From Haloquadratum walsbyi J07HQW2 (GTDB taxonomy: Archaea; Halobacteriota; Halobacteria; Halobacteriales; Haloferacaceae): a stretch of DNA of 64,000 nucleotides. Position numbers and translations under genes: made by a program. The notes under the pieces are model-generated. The model was not told the DNA's origin. It searched no databases and saw nothing but the letters and a program-made list of their open reading frames with translations. Position 1 is the first letter of the stretch. Every line of letters starts with the position of its first letter. Positions 8,769-19,612 of the stretch are shown here, piece by piece. The DNA is taken from NCBI RefSeq assembly GCF_000415985.1, contig NZ_KE356561.1:1485487-1549486 (forward strand). Reading direction: 5' to 3'.

Positions 8769-10109
8769 TTAATTTCTCTCTGAATCGGTGCTCAAGATTG
8801 ATTCAATTGCCCCAGTGACATCTTCGGGACCTGTTACTGAGACAACATCGACGTCGCTACTATCACCGAAGGCACGGTCGACTTCTTCAGCGTGTGTTGC
8901 GTTGATTGCTGTGCCACCTGGCTGTGTCTCGACGTATGCGTGTTGATTTGCCGGGATTGACTCCATGAGCGGCACTACATTCTGTGTGGTATCATTGGCT
9001 GCATTCTCAGAGTCACCTGCAGCGAACACATATCGGTTCCATTCCGACCATGGATATTCATCTTCAAGAATCTCCTTAGCGAGTTCATACGCACTTGAGA
9101 TACGTGTACCGCCACCAGAGCGGATTCCAAAGAAGTCCTCGCGTTCAACCTCCCATGCCTCAGCATCATGAGCGATGTAAACAAACTCAGCGTTATCGTA
9201 TGTTCCTGTCAAGTACCAGTCGAGCGGAGTGAACGTCCGCTCGACTAACTCACGCTTTGTTTCTCGCATTGACCCGGAGACATCCCGGATATTGACCACG
9301 ACAACGTTCTTTTGTCGTGTCTCTTCTATCTCAGGCTGTCTATATCGTTCATCATCTTTCCGGAGTGGGATTTCCTTGAGTCCATTCTGGCGGATGCGCT
9401 GTCCAACTGGGGTGTGTTCAACATTTTCTTCAAGCTCTTCAAAATCTGCCCATCGTCCACGCTCACTATCAGGAATATCGTCCCATTCAGCCTCAATCCA
9501 TGAGAATGATACAAGCACATTCTGCTCACGACACCATCGATACACCGACTCAGGCGTTTCATCAGCAACACGCATTGCTTCACGGACGAACGACTCATCG
9601 AAATCCATCGCCAGTTTTCGTTTGAGTCCCTGTTTGAATAGTCGCTCAAAATCAAGTGTGCTGTTCGGTCCCGTCCGAGTAACATCAGTGAAATCACCCT
9701 CAATCTCTTCAACGACTTCCTTGCCTTTTGGCTCAAGATCAAGTCCAAGTGCTTCATCGAGTTCAGTTGCGAACTCTTCGGGATCCATCTCATAGTAGCC
9801 GTGGTCATCACTACCATCACCAGGTTCGCCTTCTTCATCCCCCTCTTCATCACCATCGCCGTCTGCATCGCCAGGTTCTGGTTGACCAACTGGCTGACCA
9901 ACATCGGGTGTATCACCCTGTCCCTGCCCAACCCCACCACGGTCAAGCTGGTCATATTCGAATTCTGGAAGATCAACAACTTTGATCGGAATTTCGATAT
10001 TATCCGCATCAGAGTTGCTCAAATCGCCATATCGAATAAATGATTCAAGATCCTGTCGGCGGTCCTCACCAACTTCTCGAAATCGTTCAAGATCTTCTCT
10101 TAGTCCCAT
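8769..10109 (-). CDS. YeaH/YhbH family protein (DUF444, von Willebrand A-like)
   Basis: A 446-residue protein. The N-terminal 120 residues are Gly/Asp/Glu-rich and probably disordered. The C-terminal half is a vWA-like domain: [20 protein letters not shown] has the MIDAS DxSxS metal site near residue 277, and [18 protein letters not shown] is a later MIDAS-like loop. Family DUF444 proteins accompany the PrkA kinase (yeaG-yeaH in E. coli) and are thought to be partners or targets of it. Its start overlaps the end of the upstream PrkA-type gene by 10 nt, which argues for translational coupling. Confidence 0.93.
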   Translation of the reverse strand: MGLREDLERFREVGEDRRQDLESFIRYGDLSNSDADNIEIPIKVVDLPEFEYDQLDRGGVGQGQGDTPDVGQPVGQPEPGDADGDGDEEGDEEGEPGDGSDDHGYYEMDPEEFATELDEALGLDLEPKGKEVVEEIEGDFTDVTRTGPNSTLDFERLFKQGLKRKLAMDFDESFVREAMRVADETPESVYRWCREQNVLVSFSWIEAEWDDIPDSERGRWADFEELEENVEHTPVGQRIRQNGLKEIPLRKDDERYRQPEIEETRQKNVVVVNIRDVSGSMRETKRELVERTFTPLDWYLTGTYDNAEFVYIAHDAEAWEVEREDFFGIRSGGGTRISSAYELAKEILEDEYPWSEWNRYVFAAGDSENAANDTTQNVVPLMESIPANQHAYVETQPGGTAINATHAEEVDRAFGDSSDVDVVSVTGPEDVTGAIESILSTDSERN

Positions 10110-12370
10110 CGTTGACGTACCTCCCGCATTACAGCACGACTGGTAAGCTCTGCGGAGGCAGGCGTGTAGCCGCGCTCACAGAGTACATCGATTGTTCGGT
10201 CCTTGACTCGAGCAGTTTCAGTATTCGCTGGAGGATCCTCCCACTGTGCGGGATTAAAGTCCTCATACAGTCGCTTGACATCATCCCAGTCATATCGATC
10301 AAGCACTGCCCGAATAACAGGAATTTCAGAAAGGTCGACATTTCCAATCTGGAATCCTGCATCGCGATTCTCCCATGCATATCGATTCAATGCCGTGATT
10401 ACCTTTTCACGACGGAATGATTCGACCGCACTCGTCGGTTTGGTGCCGGTATAATCGGATTCGTCAAATCGACCGAGTTGCTCGGTCTCAAAAAGTTTCA
10501 TCAAGAGTGGGTCAGGATCTACCGGACCACGATCGGTTTCAACACTACCATCGTCATTCCATGCGTAGACGTGTTCAACGTATGATTCGACGGTCTCACG
10601 CTCAACAGAGTGCTCTGAAAGCACTGCCTCAAGCACATCAGTCTCTTGCTCAGCACGGACGTGGTCACGAACGGTTGAAATACGTTCTTCATATTCCGTT
10701 CGTTCACTTCGGGAAAATACCGGTGCTTCACGGAGTCCATCAACCATCGCGTCAAGAACGTCCGTAGGCATAATTACATCACCAACATTGAGTTCGGGAT
10801 GGTGACGGTCGGTTGTTTCATGAAGAAGATCTGCAATGATATCCCGAGTATAGGTAACAGGAATGCCGTGTGATCCCTCGTCATCAGCGGTGAAGTCAAA
10901 TTCATCAATTTTTGTTCGAGTGTCACCCTCCTGTAGATGACCAAACTCGTACAATAGTGCCTTGTCAACGAGGTCATAACCACGTGGGAGGTCATCAGGT
11001 TCGAGCCGCGTGACAACGCTGTATGTTGCTGCTCCCTCAACCGTGTGAGGTGCGAGCTCACGGTCAGTTATTTTGCCGGGACCACGACGTACCTCAAGTG
11101 TAAGCGGAGCGCGAATTCGCTCACGAAGGTCACTTTCATCAGTCGCATTCCAGACAGCTGTTTCATCAGTGAGTTCGCGTCGAATCAACTCAGTCTCAAG
11201 TGCAACGTTTGTGAGGTAGCGGAACTCATGTCGATCAAGCCGACGCTTGAGTGCCTTGAGTGGATCCTGACCATTCCGGTCTGCATATTTATCTAATTCA
11301 GCATCAAGATCAGGATTTGAGATGATCAGTAATTGCGTGTCAATATCCATCCCGATTCCCTTGTCGAGTTTGACATGCCCTTCATCTGGAACATTCAGGA
11401 GTTTTTGCAGTAAATCTGCATGCTGAGCAGCATCCTCAACAATTGTAAGCAGACCATTACCCTGCGAAAGCACACCATCATAGCTGAATGCTTGTGGATT
11501 CTTTCGACCACGGGAATCAAGTTCTTGGAGCATGCTTGGCATCCATGAGCCGACAAGTCGCTCCTTTGGCGACCCATCATCCTCAGAATGTAGCACGCCA
11601 ACACCCTGTCCAACGTCAACAACGTAGTTTTTTATTCGAAGATGATCCGGGTCGGTGATAGCGGTGAATAAATCTTCAATACCATCACGGCGATAGGTCT
11701 CCTCAAGATACTCATATGCCTCTCTGGAGAATGGGTCAAGATCTTCACCAACAGCAATTGGGATGTGGTCTTCAGCGCGGTCATTGAGTTCCATGAGCAA
11801 CTCTCGGCGAACTGATCGTGGGAATGTCGAAAGTGGATGCGCTTGGACAGGACTCTCATACCAGTCGTCGTCGCGCTCGGCGGTTGTTGTTTCATCGCCA
11901 TACGAAAGTCCACGGGTATCGGATGCTGCGGCGACATTCCACTCAACAGTGTATCGGCGCCCTTCATCAGTTTTTGAATACGCTCGGAGCCCGTCTATCA
12001 GACAACGCTTTAATTCAGACTTTCCAGTCGCTGTTGGACCATCAAACCAGAGAATTTTCTCTGATTTGCCACGCTCAGCCGCGATTGTTCGAAGGTCATC
12101 AACAAACCGATTCAATACTTCCGTATTGCCTAAGACAGCATGTTCACCGTCGTTTGCTGGATCATCGAAAAATCGGTATCGTTCGCGGGTTTCTCCCTCT
12201 TCAAAGACCGTTCGAGTACCCATCGATTCAATTGCCTCAACAAGATATTTTGATGCATGTGAGGCAATCGAAGGGTGTTCGAAGGCGGCATCAACGTACT
12301 CGCCAAGCGTCATTGGCTTTTCATACGTGCCCTGAAGCCGGTCGTCAGCGTCGGTGATGTAGTTATTCAT
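10100..12370 (-). CDS. PrkA-type serine protein kinase, second paralogue
   Basis: A protein of about 756 residues with an AAA-type ATPase domain and the PrkA C-terminal region. The Walker A motif is GPTATGKS at residues 111-118, different from the usual GPVGxGKS. The Walker B and sensor-like stretch is [20 protein letters not shown], then [13 protein letters not shown]. The C-terminus ends [15 protein letters not shown], similar to the end of the neighbouring paralogue, so both share the full domain layout. PrkA proteins phosphorylate protein targets during stress; some have been described as proteases or chaperone-like ATPases. I chose the ATG at 12370; another lies 6 nt upstream. It overlaps the DUF444 gene by 10 nt. 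Confidence 0.88.
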   Translation of the reverse strand: MNNYITDADDRLQGTYEKPMTLGEYVDAAFEHPSIASHASKYLVEAIESMGTRTVFEEGETRERYRFFDDPANDGEHAVLGNTEVLNRFVDDLRTIAAERGKSEKILWFDGPTATGKSELKRCLIDGLRAYSKTDEGRRYTVEWNVAAASDTRGLSYGDETTTAERDDDWYESPVQAHPLSTFPRSVRRELLMELNDRAEDHIPIAVGEDLDPFSREAYEYLEETYRRDGIEDLFTAITDPDHLRIKNYVVDVGQGVGVLHSEDDGSPKERLVGSWMPSMLQELDSRGRKNPQAFSYDGVLSQGNGLLTIVEDAAQHADLLQKLLNVPDEGHVKLDKGIGMDIDTQLLIISNPDLDAELDKYADRNGQDPLKALKRRLDRHEFRYLTNVALETELIRRELTDETAVWNATDESDLRERIRAPLTLEVRRGPGKITDRELAPHTVEGAATYSVVTRLEPDDLPRGYDLVDKALLYEFGHLQEGDTRTKIDEFDFTADDEGSHGIPVTYTRDIIADLLHETTDRHHPELNVGDVIMPTDVLDAMVDGLREAPVFSRSERTEYEERISTVRDHVRAEQETDVLEAVLSEHSVERETVESYVEHVYAWNDDGSVETDRGPVDPDPLLMKLFETEQLGRFDESDYTGTKPTSAVESFRREKVITALNRYAWENRDAGFQIGNVDLSEIPVIRAVLDRYDWDDVKRLYEDFNPAQWEDPPANTETARVKDRTIDVLCERGYTPASAELTSRAVMREVRQRWD

Positions 12371-12642
12371 TCTCATCGGTTATCGGTTCTCGGTGAGTGA
12401 GTGACACTATGGTGGTTATCGGTATTGTAATTCGGTGTGAAAATATTGGAAAGTGAACAGACACTATGATTGAAAGCTGCGTCGATATTGTCGGAATCAG
12501 GTCGTGTGCCCGTTATGACGTTCCATGCTGCGTTGCTCCGTGAGTCCTGGCACATCGCAAAACCGTGATGTGTGTCTATCGTAGAGGCAAATAAAGGCAC
12601 AAGGACATTTGAGAACGAGCAATGCGGGCACATGGATACGGT

Positions 12643-14712
12643 TTAAGCCTCAAGTTCGGTTTTGGCGACTTCAGCGCCGGCAAACTCTAAGACTTCCTGT
12701 GCACCTGCTTGTGAGTATCCACGGTCAACGAGTGCCTCAATCCATGCATTTCGTTCGTCATCATCAAGTTCATTTGCGCTAACTAGCGCTGAGAAATTGA
12801 TATTATGTTTCTTATCCTCCCAGAGCTTGCGTTCAAGCGCACGACGAAGACGGTCATTATCATGTGGGTCAAACGACGTCCCTTCACGGGCACGACGTGA
12901 AACCCAGTTTGAGACTTCCTGTCGGAAGTCATCCTTTCGATCCTCAGGAATATCGAGCTTTTCTTCGACCGAGCGGAGGAACGTCTCGTCTGGATCCTGC
13001 TCGCGACCGGTGAGACTATCCTCAACAGTCGCATCGTCGATATAAGCCATCACATGGTCCATATATTTCTCGCCTTGACGTTGAATCTCATCAAGATCAT
13101 ATGCAAGTGCATGACGGACATCCTCAATAGCACGTTCGCGGTATTCTTCACGCACCATCTCGAGATATCGGTGATACTGGTCAAGATTCTCCTCTGGAAT
13201 CGACCCATGATTCTCGAGATTGGTCTCAAAGTGTGAAAAGACCGAAAGAGGCGACAGATACGTGCGATCACGATGTGTTGCATCCATAATTGCCTCTGCA
13301 ATTTCATCACCGATGAATCGTGCAGAGACACCATCCATTCCTTCACCAATGTCGGTGGATTCTTCTGCGTTTTCACGCAGTTTCCGGATATCAATATCGT
13401 CGCCGTCATCAAGTTCCTCATTATATGCTTTTGCCTTCTGCACAACCGACGCATTGGTATCAGGTTCAGCCAGTCGAGTCAGCACACCAAAGAGTCCTGC
13501 CATCTCAAGTGCGTGTGGCTCGATATGCATATCCGGAACATCCGCATTCCGGAGCATCTTGCGATAAATTTCTGCTTCCTCATCATATTCTAAGACGTAC
13601 GGGAAATCAACGCGTTTCGTTCGGTCATTGAATGCCTCCATCTTCTCATCACCTTTCTTTTCACGGTATTCCGGCATATTCGTCCGACCAACAATCACCT
13701 CATCAATATCGATTCGAGGATTGTTCTTTGGTTTGATTGTTTGCTCCTGAGACGCATGCAGGAAGTCATAAAGGAATTCCCGCTGGAGCTTCAACAGCTC
13801 TTCTCCGGAGAAAAGTCCGCGGTTGGCGTTACAGAATGCCCCTGAATAATCGAATGCACGAGGGTCAGACTCACCATAGACGGCAAGTTTTGAGTAATTG
13901 ACGTCTCCAGTGAGCTCTGTCTCATCTTGGTTCTTCTTGTCCTTTGGCTCGAACGTTTCGACGCACTGACGTTTATTTTCAGAAGCAACGAGACGGATGA
14001 TCTCGACATGATTCTGTAGTACTGTTTCAAGATCGTCGTTATAATGCGCAAGGAGCTTATCGATATAGAATTCAGAAGCTGGATCAAGTGATTGCCCATT
14101 TTGAATCGTATATGGTGCATCAAGAGCCTCATTAAGCCGCTCAAGTACGACATCACGCTGTTCCTGTGGTAATAATACAAGTGGATCCTGATTCATCGGT
14201 GATTGAACAGTATCATCAGCAGGATCTTGATCTGGGATGACATCCATGAGATTTGTCCAGCGGAATGTGTACATTCGACCAGCGTCACTGGCGGTGTACG
14301 CTTCGAAGTATCGTCGGGTCATCCAGTCAAAATGAGACTTCCCAGAACCAACAGGACCAAGTAACAGCTTAATACGTTTTTCAGGACCAAGTCTCCGGGC
14401 ACCCGATTTTACCTTGTTGACAAACTCATGAATTGACTCATGCACTTCTCGTCCATAGAATGTGTTCTCACCATCATGAAGTGGGTCCTCAGATGCCATG
14501 CGATATTCAACGACACCAGCGTCTTCGTCATAGTCGGTGCCGTAATAATCAAACATGTCTGCGACCCGTTGGTGTGCATTCCGAGCGATTCGTGGGTCAT
14601 CATACAGTTCATCAAGATACCAATCGAAACGCTTCGCATCACGAAGGTCTGATGGGACCGAGTCTTTATATTGGCTACTCAGTTTTTCAAGGGTTGCTTT
14701 AGTACCGTTCAT
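12643..14712 (-). CDS. PrkA-type serine protein kinase
   Basis: A 689-residue protein and the first gene of the PrkA, PrkA, YeaH, SpoVR series. The ATPase domain has Walker A GPVGSGKSHF (residues 119-128) and typical PrkA blocks: EDPLHDGENTFYGREVHESI, FCNANRGLFSGEELLKLQRE, DEVIVGRTNMPEYREK and KRVDFPYVLEYDEEAEIYRK. The C-terminal part, ending near RGYSQAGAQEVLEFAGAE, corresponds to the PrkA kinase-like region. It is closer to bacterial YeaG/PrkA than the next gene is. The 266-nt gap to the second paralogue has no gene and may hold a promoter or a processing site. Confidence 0.92.
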   Translation of the reverse strand: MNGTKATLEKLSSQYKDSVPSDLRDAKRFDWYLDELYDDPRIARNAHQRVADMFDYYGTDYDEDAGVVEYRMASEDPLHDGENTFYGREVHESIHEFVNKVKSGARRLGPEKRIKLLLGPVGSGKSHFDWMTRRYFEAYTASDAGRMYTFRWTNLMDVIPDQDPADDTVQSPMNQDPLVLLPQEQRDVVLERLNEALDAPYTIQNGQSLDPASEFYIDKLLAHYNDDLETVLQNHVEIIRLVASENKRQCVETFEPKDKKNQDETELTGDVNYSKLAVYGESDPRAFDYSGAFCNANRGLFSGEELLKLQREFLYDFLHASQEQTIKPKNNPRIDIDEVIVGRTNMPEYREKKGDEKMEAFNDRTKRVDFPYVLEYDEEAEIYRKMLRNADVPDMHIEPHALEMAGLFGVLTRLAEPDTNASVVQKAKAYNEELDDGDDIDIRKLRENAEESTDIGEGMDGVSARFIGDEIAEAIMDATHRDRTYLSPLSVFSHFETNLENHGSIPEENLDQYHRYLEMVREEYRERAIEDVRHALAYDLDEIQRQGEKYMDHVMAYIDDATVEDSLTGREQDPDETFLRSVEEKLDIPEDRKDDFRQEVSNWVSRRAREGTSFDPHDNDRLRRALERKLWEDKKHNINFSALVSANELDDDERNAWIEALVDRGYSQAGAQEVLEFAGAEVAKTELEA

Positions 14713-15071
14713 TGTTTATGGCCTCGGGGGAGTGACAGGGGATACATGAGATGAGATATCACCCCACACGGGATACCCATAGGTCTGGTTAACAACATGA
14801 CAACGACAGACGACAGAACGTCAGGGATCGACAGACGGTGCGGACGTGTGGGTCACTCAACCGATCGACCGAGACTACTGGTGTGTCAGTTATGAGCACA
14901 CATAAATGTTCCTTCGGGATGTATGAGAGAATCGCGGCACAGACCACTGATAATCTGAGATATGGACGATACTGATTATAACGAGCATCATAGTATTGCA
15001 AATAGAATGATGTTAGCTCACACAATTAGTGCAATTACTGTTAAGGATAGAGATAATATCGTATATTGGTC
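14713..15071. other. Divergent intergenic region between PrkA and UPF0179 genes
   Basis: Both genes point away from this region, so it must carry both promoters. Sequence near 15040-15065 (AAGGATAGAGATAATATCGTATATTGG) is AT-rich enough to hold a TATA element for UPF0179. No open frame with coding character was found. Confidence 0.4.
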
Positions 15072-15530
15072 ATGTCTCATGTTACACTCATCGGTGACCG
15101 TCTTGCACGCACTGGAACAGAGTTTGTATATGAGGGCGAATCAGTCGCCTGTGAAGGGTGCCCATATCGAAAGCAGTGTCTCAATCTAACAGAGGGTGTG
15201 AGATATGAAATCACAGATGTTCGTGATGATGGACAGCTACTCGATTGTGCCGTCCATGATACTGGTGTCCAAGCTGTCGAAGTCGAACCAACCTCAATCG
15301 TTGCAAATGTTGCCGCAAGAGAAGCTTACGCAGGAGGAAAGGCAAAGCTCCCTGGTTCATGCCCACATACAGAGTGTCCAAGTCATGAATACTGTGTCCC
15401 TGATGGAGCAGATTTTGACGCTGAATATCAGATCGAAACTGTGCATGGTGACCCCCCACACGACTACTGTCAGCTTGATCGGGAGTTGACGCTTGTTGAA
15501 TTCAAACCGCCTGATATGACATCAAATTAA
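15072..15530 (+). CDS. UPF0179 family protein (cysteine-rich archaeal protein)
   Basis: A 152-residue protein starting MSHVTLIGDRLARTG, which matches the start of the archaeal UPF0179 family. It has two cysteine clusters, CEGCPYRKQC near residue 27 and CPHTECPSHEYC near residue 95, plus isolated cysteines near 57 and 137, suggesting Zn or Fe-S binding. The family is restricted to archaea and has no established function. I chose the ATG at 15072; a TTG two codons earlier is less likely. It is transcribed alone, divergently from the PrkA operon. Confidence 0.88.
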   Translation: MSHVTLIGDRLARTGTEFVYEGESVACEGCPYRKQCLNLTEGVRYEITDVRDDGQLLDCAVHDTGVQAVEVEPTSIVANVAAREAYAGGKAKLPGSCPHTECPSHEYCVPDGADFDAEYQIETVHGDPPHDYCQLDRELTLVEFKPPDMTSN

Positions 15531-15689
15531 AATATAGTCGTTTATAAATCATAGATAATTATTAGAAATATCCTGAAATCGTATGCCACCGCTTGTGAGT
15601 AGGGTAGGGTATGGTATGATAGCTCACAGTTTAAGCCGGAAACAGAAACGAGGAAATAATTAATTTAGCTTGATATATGCGCTAAGCCC

Positions 15690-16121
15690 CCATCCCCACC
15701 CTCAACGAGTACCGCAGTCCGCGCCAGCAGACAATGAACGCAACACAGTAGCGTGGGGATACAGCGCCGTCATCGTCTGTTTTGTACCTTCTGTTGCCGA
15801 CCCATGATCCCAGCAAGGATCTATATTGTCGGACGCTAGGTGGACCGTTACGATGGGTATTTCAATCTGTCAACTTCGACTCGATCGTCGTTCTGGATGA
15901 AACGGTTCACTTCGTGCGAAGCTGATAGACACGGACAGCGTTCAAACGCGGTATAAAGCGTGCACTGTCCCGCGGAATTTCCCCGTCGCCGTCGGGCAAC
16001 GAGACTAGGAGTGGGACACTTCGAATCAACGCCTGTGGAGTCACCGGTATTTGCAAGGCGCGTCGTCGAAGCAGGAAGCCCTGCCCTCAACGAGCGCATT
16101 GGCGCGAGCAGGGCGGGGTAG
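15690..16121 (+). pseudogene. Remnant of an IS200/IS605 (IS1341-type) TnpB gene, 3' end
   Basis: This stretch is more GC-rich than its surroundings. Codons 15996-16121 read RLGVGHFESTPVESPVFARR then VVEAGSPALNERIGASRAG and a TAG, the characteristic C-terminal tail of haloarchaeal TnpB proteins; the trailing GGGGTAGTTCAC is also typical of the element's right end. Upstream the frame is destroyed by stops and shifts and the nuclease domain is gone. No tnpA and no left end were found. It abuts the stop codon of the next minus-strand gene. Confidence 0.6.
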
Positions 16122-16122
16122 T

Positions 16123-16941
16123 TCACGCGAGTGTTCCAAGACAGTCAGCAGCATATCCAAATACATCTTCATATCCATACGCAGAGAGTAATACTGGATA
16201 AAACTCAGTATCAGCATTATACTGCTCACCATCAGCTGCTGCGAACTGATCACCAGGAGCAACACGCTCGAAATTATCAACGAATACCTCATACGTCTCA
16301 GCAGGTTGCTTCGGGATCTGATCAAGCATATGAAATACAGTTACATCATCATCATTACGTCGGTGAAGCGAGAGCGGCGGGTCAACATCGCCTTCGATTG
16401 GTGCTGGCAATGCGCCAGTCGCTGAGAGAAACGCCCGTGTTATCCAGTAAGCATTCGTTATTGCTCGATCAGAGCCTTGGAGACCACATTCAACCTCAAT
16501 CGTATGCGCATGTTCAATGAGCCGCCCATCAGAAAACGGACCAGTCTCAACAAGATTCTCCATTGGAAGATGTGGACAGATTGCTCTTGAGACAGCATCA
16601 ATCTCATCAACAAGCGCAAACGGCTCGGCGTATGATTGCGTCGAATGTAATGAGAGTACAGTCGCCCCTCGCAGTTCGCGAACGAGATCATGAGCAAGTC
16701 GCCCCTCATGTGTATCGGCAGCAGGGTCACCTGGGAATGCTCGATTAAGATCCTCATCCAGATAGCGAACACCTGATTCGAGTGCGTCTTCATTTGCCAC
16801 GATGAGTTTAATTGGTCGTTTGACCGTTGGATCACTCGAAACAAGTCGCTCAATAGCGCGTTCCCCACACGGCTCATCACCATGTACGGACCCGACAACC
16901 GCAATTTCTGGCACTCCATCCCCAAGCTCGTATATACGCAT
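16123..16941 (-). CDS. Succinylglutamate desuccinylase/aspartoacylase family protein
   Basis: A 272-residue zinc carboxypeptidase-fold protein. The metal-binding signature is VVGSVHGDEPCGERAIERL (HGDExCG, residues 18-25) with a third ligand in VLSLHSTQSY. LDEDLNRAFPGDP is the conserved DxNRxFPG segment, and HTIEVECGLQG carries the catalytic Glu. The family removes N-acyl groups from amino acids such as succinylglutamate or N-acetylaspartate; the substrate cannot be told here. I chose the ATG at 16941 (MRIYELGDG); an upstream in-frame ATG would add nine residues. Confidence 0.88.
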   Translation of the reverse strand: MRIYELGDGVPEIAVVGSVHGDEPCGERAIERLVSSDPTVKRPIKLIVANEDALESGVRYLDEDLNRAFPGDPAADTHEGRLAHDLVRELRGATVLSLHSTQSYAEPFALVDEIDAVSRAICPHLPMENLVETGPFSDGRLIEHAHTIEVECGLQGSDRAITNAYWITRAFLSATGALPAPIEGDVDPPLSLHRRNDDDVTVFHMLDQIPKQPAETYEVFVDNFERVAPGDQFAAADGEQYNADTEFYPVLLSAYGYEDVFGYAADCLGTLA

Positions 16942-17333
16942 TATCGATTCTATGAGCGAGACGCTCAAATCACTTTATCAGCGCTTAGACGTATAATGTA
17001 TAATTAATAATTATATAAATACGAGCCACGCTTCGTTCCGATGGGTTCAAGCGGTGCTGAATATAGGAATATCTATACTGGAAGAGTAGGCTTTCATCAC
17101 TGAAGCTGAGTTTGGCTCATCATCAGAGTCAATTGAGCCAAAATGTATTTATCAGCGAAAAGAACTTACTAACTGTCGATGACTGATTGAGTGTGCACGC
17201 ATGTGTAAGGACACCAATTAGAATGCGGTTGATGCAGCATCAATATATGGAGTCGATAGTGTGACACTATTTTCATTCAATTACTGTATCACGGACGTGA
17301 GCGAACACACGGTCATGAATATACATTATTAAT
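16942..17333. other. Divergent intergenic region, no gene seen
   Basis: AT-rich DNA between the divergent AstE/AspA-like and DUF309 genes. It must contain both promoters. ATATACATTATTAATATGG just before the DUF309 start is AT-rich, but the start-proximal position makes a TATA assignment uncertain. Confidence 0.4.
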
Positions 17334-17828
17334 ATGGCAGATCATACTCGCGATGACAGTATCAGTCCACCGATTGGAGCGAACCCAACCGGGTGGAACA
17401 AGACTGGAGTTGAATCGAATGGATGGAAGCATGGAACACTTCGGCGTGCAGTGATTCACGGCGTCCGGCTGTATAACACTGGTAACTTTCATAAGTCACA
17501 TGATTGTTTTGAAGCAGAGTGGTACAACTATGGTCGTGGGACAGTCGAGAGTGCATTTCTTCACGGAATGGTTCAAGTTGCTGCTGGAGCATACAAACAT
17601 TTTGATTTCGAAAATGACGATGGGATGCGGTCACTGTTTAACACAGCATTGCAGTATCTCCAAGGAGTGCCAGCAGATTTCTATGGTGTCGATGTTACCG
17701 ATGTTCGACAGACACTTGAAGACGCTATTAAAGATCCGACAACGCTCCATGGGTGGCAGGTCAGGATTGATGACGTGTATCCTGAGGCATCGAAACAAGA
17801 TCTGAAGTATGCTGAACAGCTTGAGTGA
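17334..17828 (+). CDS. DUF309 domain protein
   Basis: A 164-residue protein. The central part, [20 protein letters not shown] followed by FEAEWYNYG and then [16 protein letters not shown], matches the all-helical DUF309 family with its FHxxHExxExxW-like motif; here the HE pair is HDCFEAEW. The family is widespread in bacteria and archaea and of unknown function. The N-terminal 35 residues are extra and polar. There is no signal peptide or membrane segment, and no same-strand neighbour close enough for an operon. Confidence 0.82.
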   Translation: MADHTRDDSISPPIGANPTGWNKTGVESNGWKHGTLRRAVIHGVRLYNTGNFHKSHDCFEAEWYNYGRGTVESAFLHGMVQVAAGAYKHFDFENDDGMRSLFNTALQYLQGVPADFYGVDVTDVRQTLEDAIKDPTTLHGWQVRIDDVYPEASKQDLKYAEQLE

Positions 17829-18019
17829 GATTTTGACACTAGTGGGTTATATATCTGAGAGGCATATGACGATAATCGACAATGACGGTTTAAGATATGC
17901 AATCTAAGTCTCTTCTCAGATACTGAAATAGAGAAATTACCGCATCGATTATCTCCATAGACAGTGAGTTTGTCATGTTGTCCACGGATTGAATACTGTC
18001 ACCCACATAACAACGATAT

Positions 18020-19453
18020 ATGGAAAATACTTGGCAGAAGGGTATACAGACACAACATGAAGAGTGTCGTGACGTTGATTTGACTGTTCATGGTGAATTC
18101 CCCACCTGGCTTGATGGGACATTCATCGGTAATGGTCCTGGGCAGTTTGAGGTCGGTGAGACGACGCTTGAGCACTGGTTTGATGCATTCGCTATGCTAC
18201 GTCGAATAGAGATCACCGATGGATCGGCACAGTATAGTAATCAATTTGTTCAAAGTGAGGATTTCAGAGTCGCCCGTGAAGATGATCGAGTCCGCCGATC
18301 GCTTCCAGGAACTCCTGCGAGTGGTTCAGGACTGCGACGACTCTATCAGGCTCTTACCGGGGGATTACAAGATAACCCCTCGATTGGGGTCTCACGAATT
18401 GATGAAACATTATATGCTGTCACAGAGAGCCCAGTCGGTCTTGAGATCAACCCGGAGACACTCGAAACAACTGGTCGACGCGATCTTACCGCTGGATTAG
18501 ATAGTGACATTACACTTGGACACACGCACTTTATGCAGAATACGCAATGGGGAATGAGTGCAACGTTCGGATCCGAGTGCGCGTATACGTTATTCCGACG
18601 AGAAGAAGGAAGCTCTCCAGAGGCGATCACTCAACTGCAATTTGATGAACATCCACCATATATCCATGCGTTTGCACTCACTGAACAGTATGCGGTAATT
18701 CCTGAATCATGTTTTGGGGTCAACTTTCGTAAACTCTTATTCGGCACTCTTCAGGGAGGAACATTTCTTGATGCATTTGCCTCACGAGAACGTCAATCAC
18801 GATTTCATATTATTGATCGATCAACTGGTGAGCGGACAGCCGCTGTATCTGCGGATCCATTCTTCATTTATCACTTTGCAAATGCATATGAGGAAAATGA
18901 ATCCGAGTCAATTATCGTTGATTGCGTACGGTTTGACGACATTGCTTCAGTTACTGATCTAACGATTTCGAATCTTCGTAGTGAGAATCCCAACCTCCCA
19001 GAGGGTGATTTCGTTCGATATCGATTACCGCTTGAAGGGGGAACTGCAGAACGAGAGTTATTATTCCGTGGACCAGTTGAGTTTCCAACAATCAACTACG
19101 GTGCACATAATGGGCGATCATATCAGTATGCATACCTTGCAGCCACCGATGTCGGTGGACTTCCAACATCTATTGCTAAGGTTGATGTTGAGCAGACAAC
19201 TGCCCAGCGATGGTCTGAGGCTGGGGTACATCCAGGTGAAGCATTATTTGTCCCAGCACCAGATCCAACAGCGGAAGACGATGGAGTGCTACTGTCACTT
19301 GCAGTTGATGGATACGATGAGCGCTCACTGCTGTTGTGTCTTGATGCAGAGACAATGACCGAACGAGCACGGGCAGTACTTCCACACCGCGTGCCGTACG
19401 GATTCCATGGGCAATTCTATGAGATGTCGAACCCAACGCGCTCAATGGCGTGA
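18020..19453 (+). CDS. Carotenoid oxygenase (RPE65/CCD family)
   Basis: A 477-residue protein matching the carotenoid cleavage oxygenase family: GEFPTWLDGTFIGNGPGQFE at the N-terminus, then four histidines in family motifs that would bind the catalytic Fe(II): GHTHFM, PPYIHAFALT, FIYHFANAYE and, near the C-terminus, PYGFHGQFYE. The acidic second-shell residues are also present (AYEEN). Such enzymes split a carotenoid double bond with O2 to give apocarotenoids or retinal. In a haloarchaeon, retinal for rhodopsins or bacterioruberin turnover are plausible roles, but the usual retinal-forming enzyme there is the unrelated Brp/Blh. It is transcribed alone. Confidence 0.9.
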   Translation: MENTWQKGIQTQHEECRDVDLTVHGEFPTWLDGTFIGNGPGQFEVGETTLEHWFDAFAMLRRIEITDGSAQYSNQFVQSEDFRVAREDDRVRRSLPGTPASGSGLRRLYQALTGGLQDNPSIGVSRIDETLYAVTESPVGLEINPETLETTGRRDLTAGLDSDITLGHTHFMQNTQWGMSATFGSECAYTLFRREEGSSPEAITQLQFDEHPPYIHAFALTEQYAVIPESCFGVNFRKLLFGTLQGGTFLDAFASRERQSRFHIIDRSTGERTAAVSADPFFIYHFANAYEENESESIIVDCVRFDDIASVTDLTISNLRSENPNLPEGDFVRYRLPLEGGTAERELLFRGPVEFPTINYGAHNGRSYQYAYLAATDVGGLPTSIAKVDVEQTTAQRWSEAGVHPGEALFVPAPDPTAEDDGVLLSLAVDGYDERSLLLCLDAETMTERARAVLPHRVPYGFHGQFYEMSNPTRSMA

Positions 19454-19612
19454 GCTTACACTCGATATCTAAATCGGGAATGAATAAGTCAAAATTACAC
19501 AGCTAATAACAATATATCGATAATTAATCCGGTTCGTATCTTATTACTGTGCTGCATCAGAAGTGTTCTCACAAAAATTCAAAAAGAAAACGCCTCTAGC
19601 TGTGGAAAGAAC

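Noticed and set aside
9229..9795. 188-codon plus-strand frame opposite the DUF444 gene
   Set aside because: Ser/Arg-rich shadow frame of an acidic gene; no domain.
12373..12633. 86-codon frame in the gap between the two PrkA genes
   Set aside because: Cys/His/Ser-rich with no family match and not acidic; treated as non-coding.
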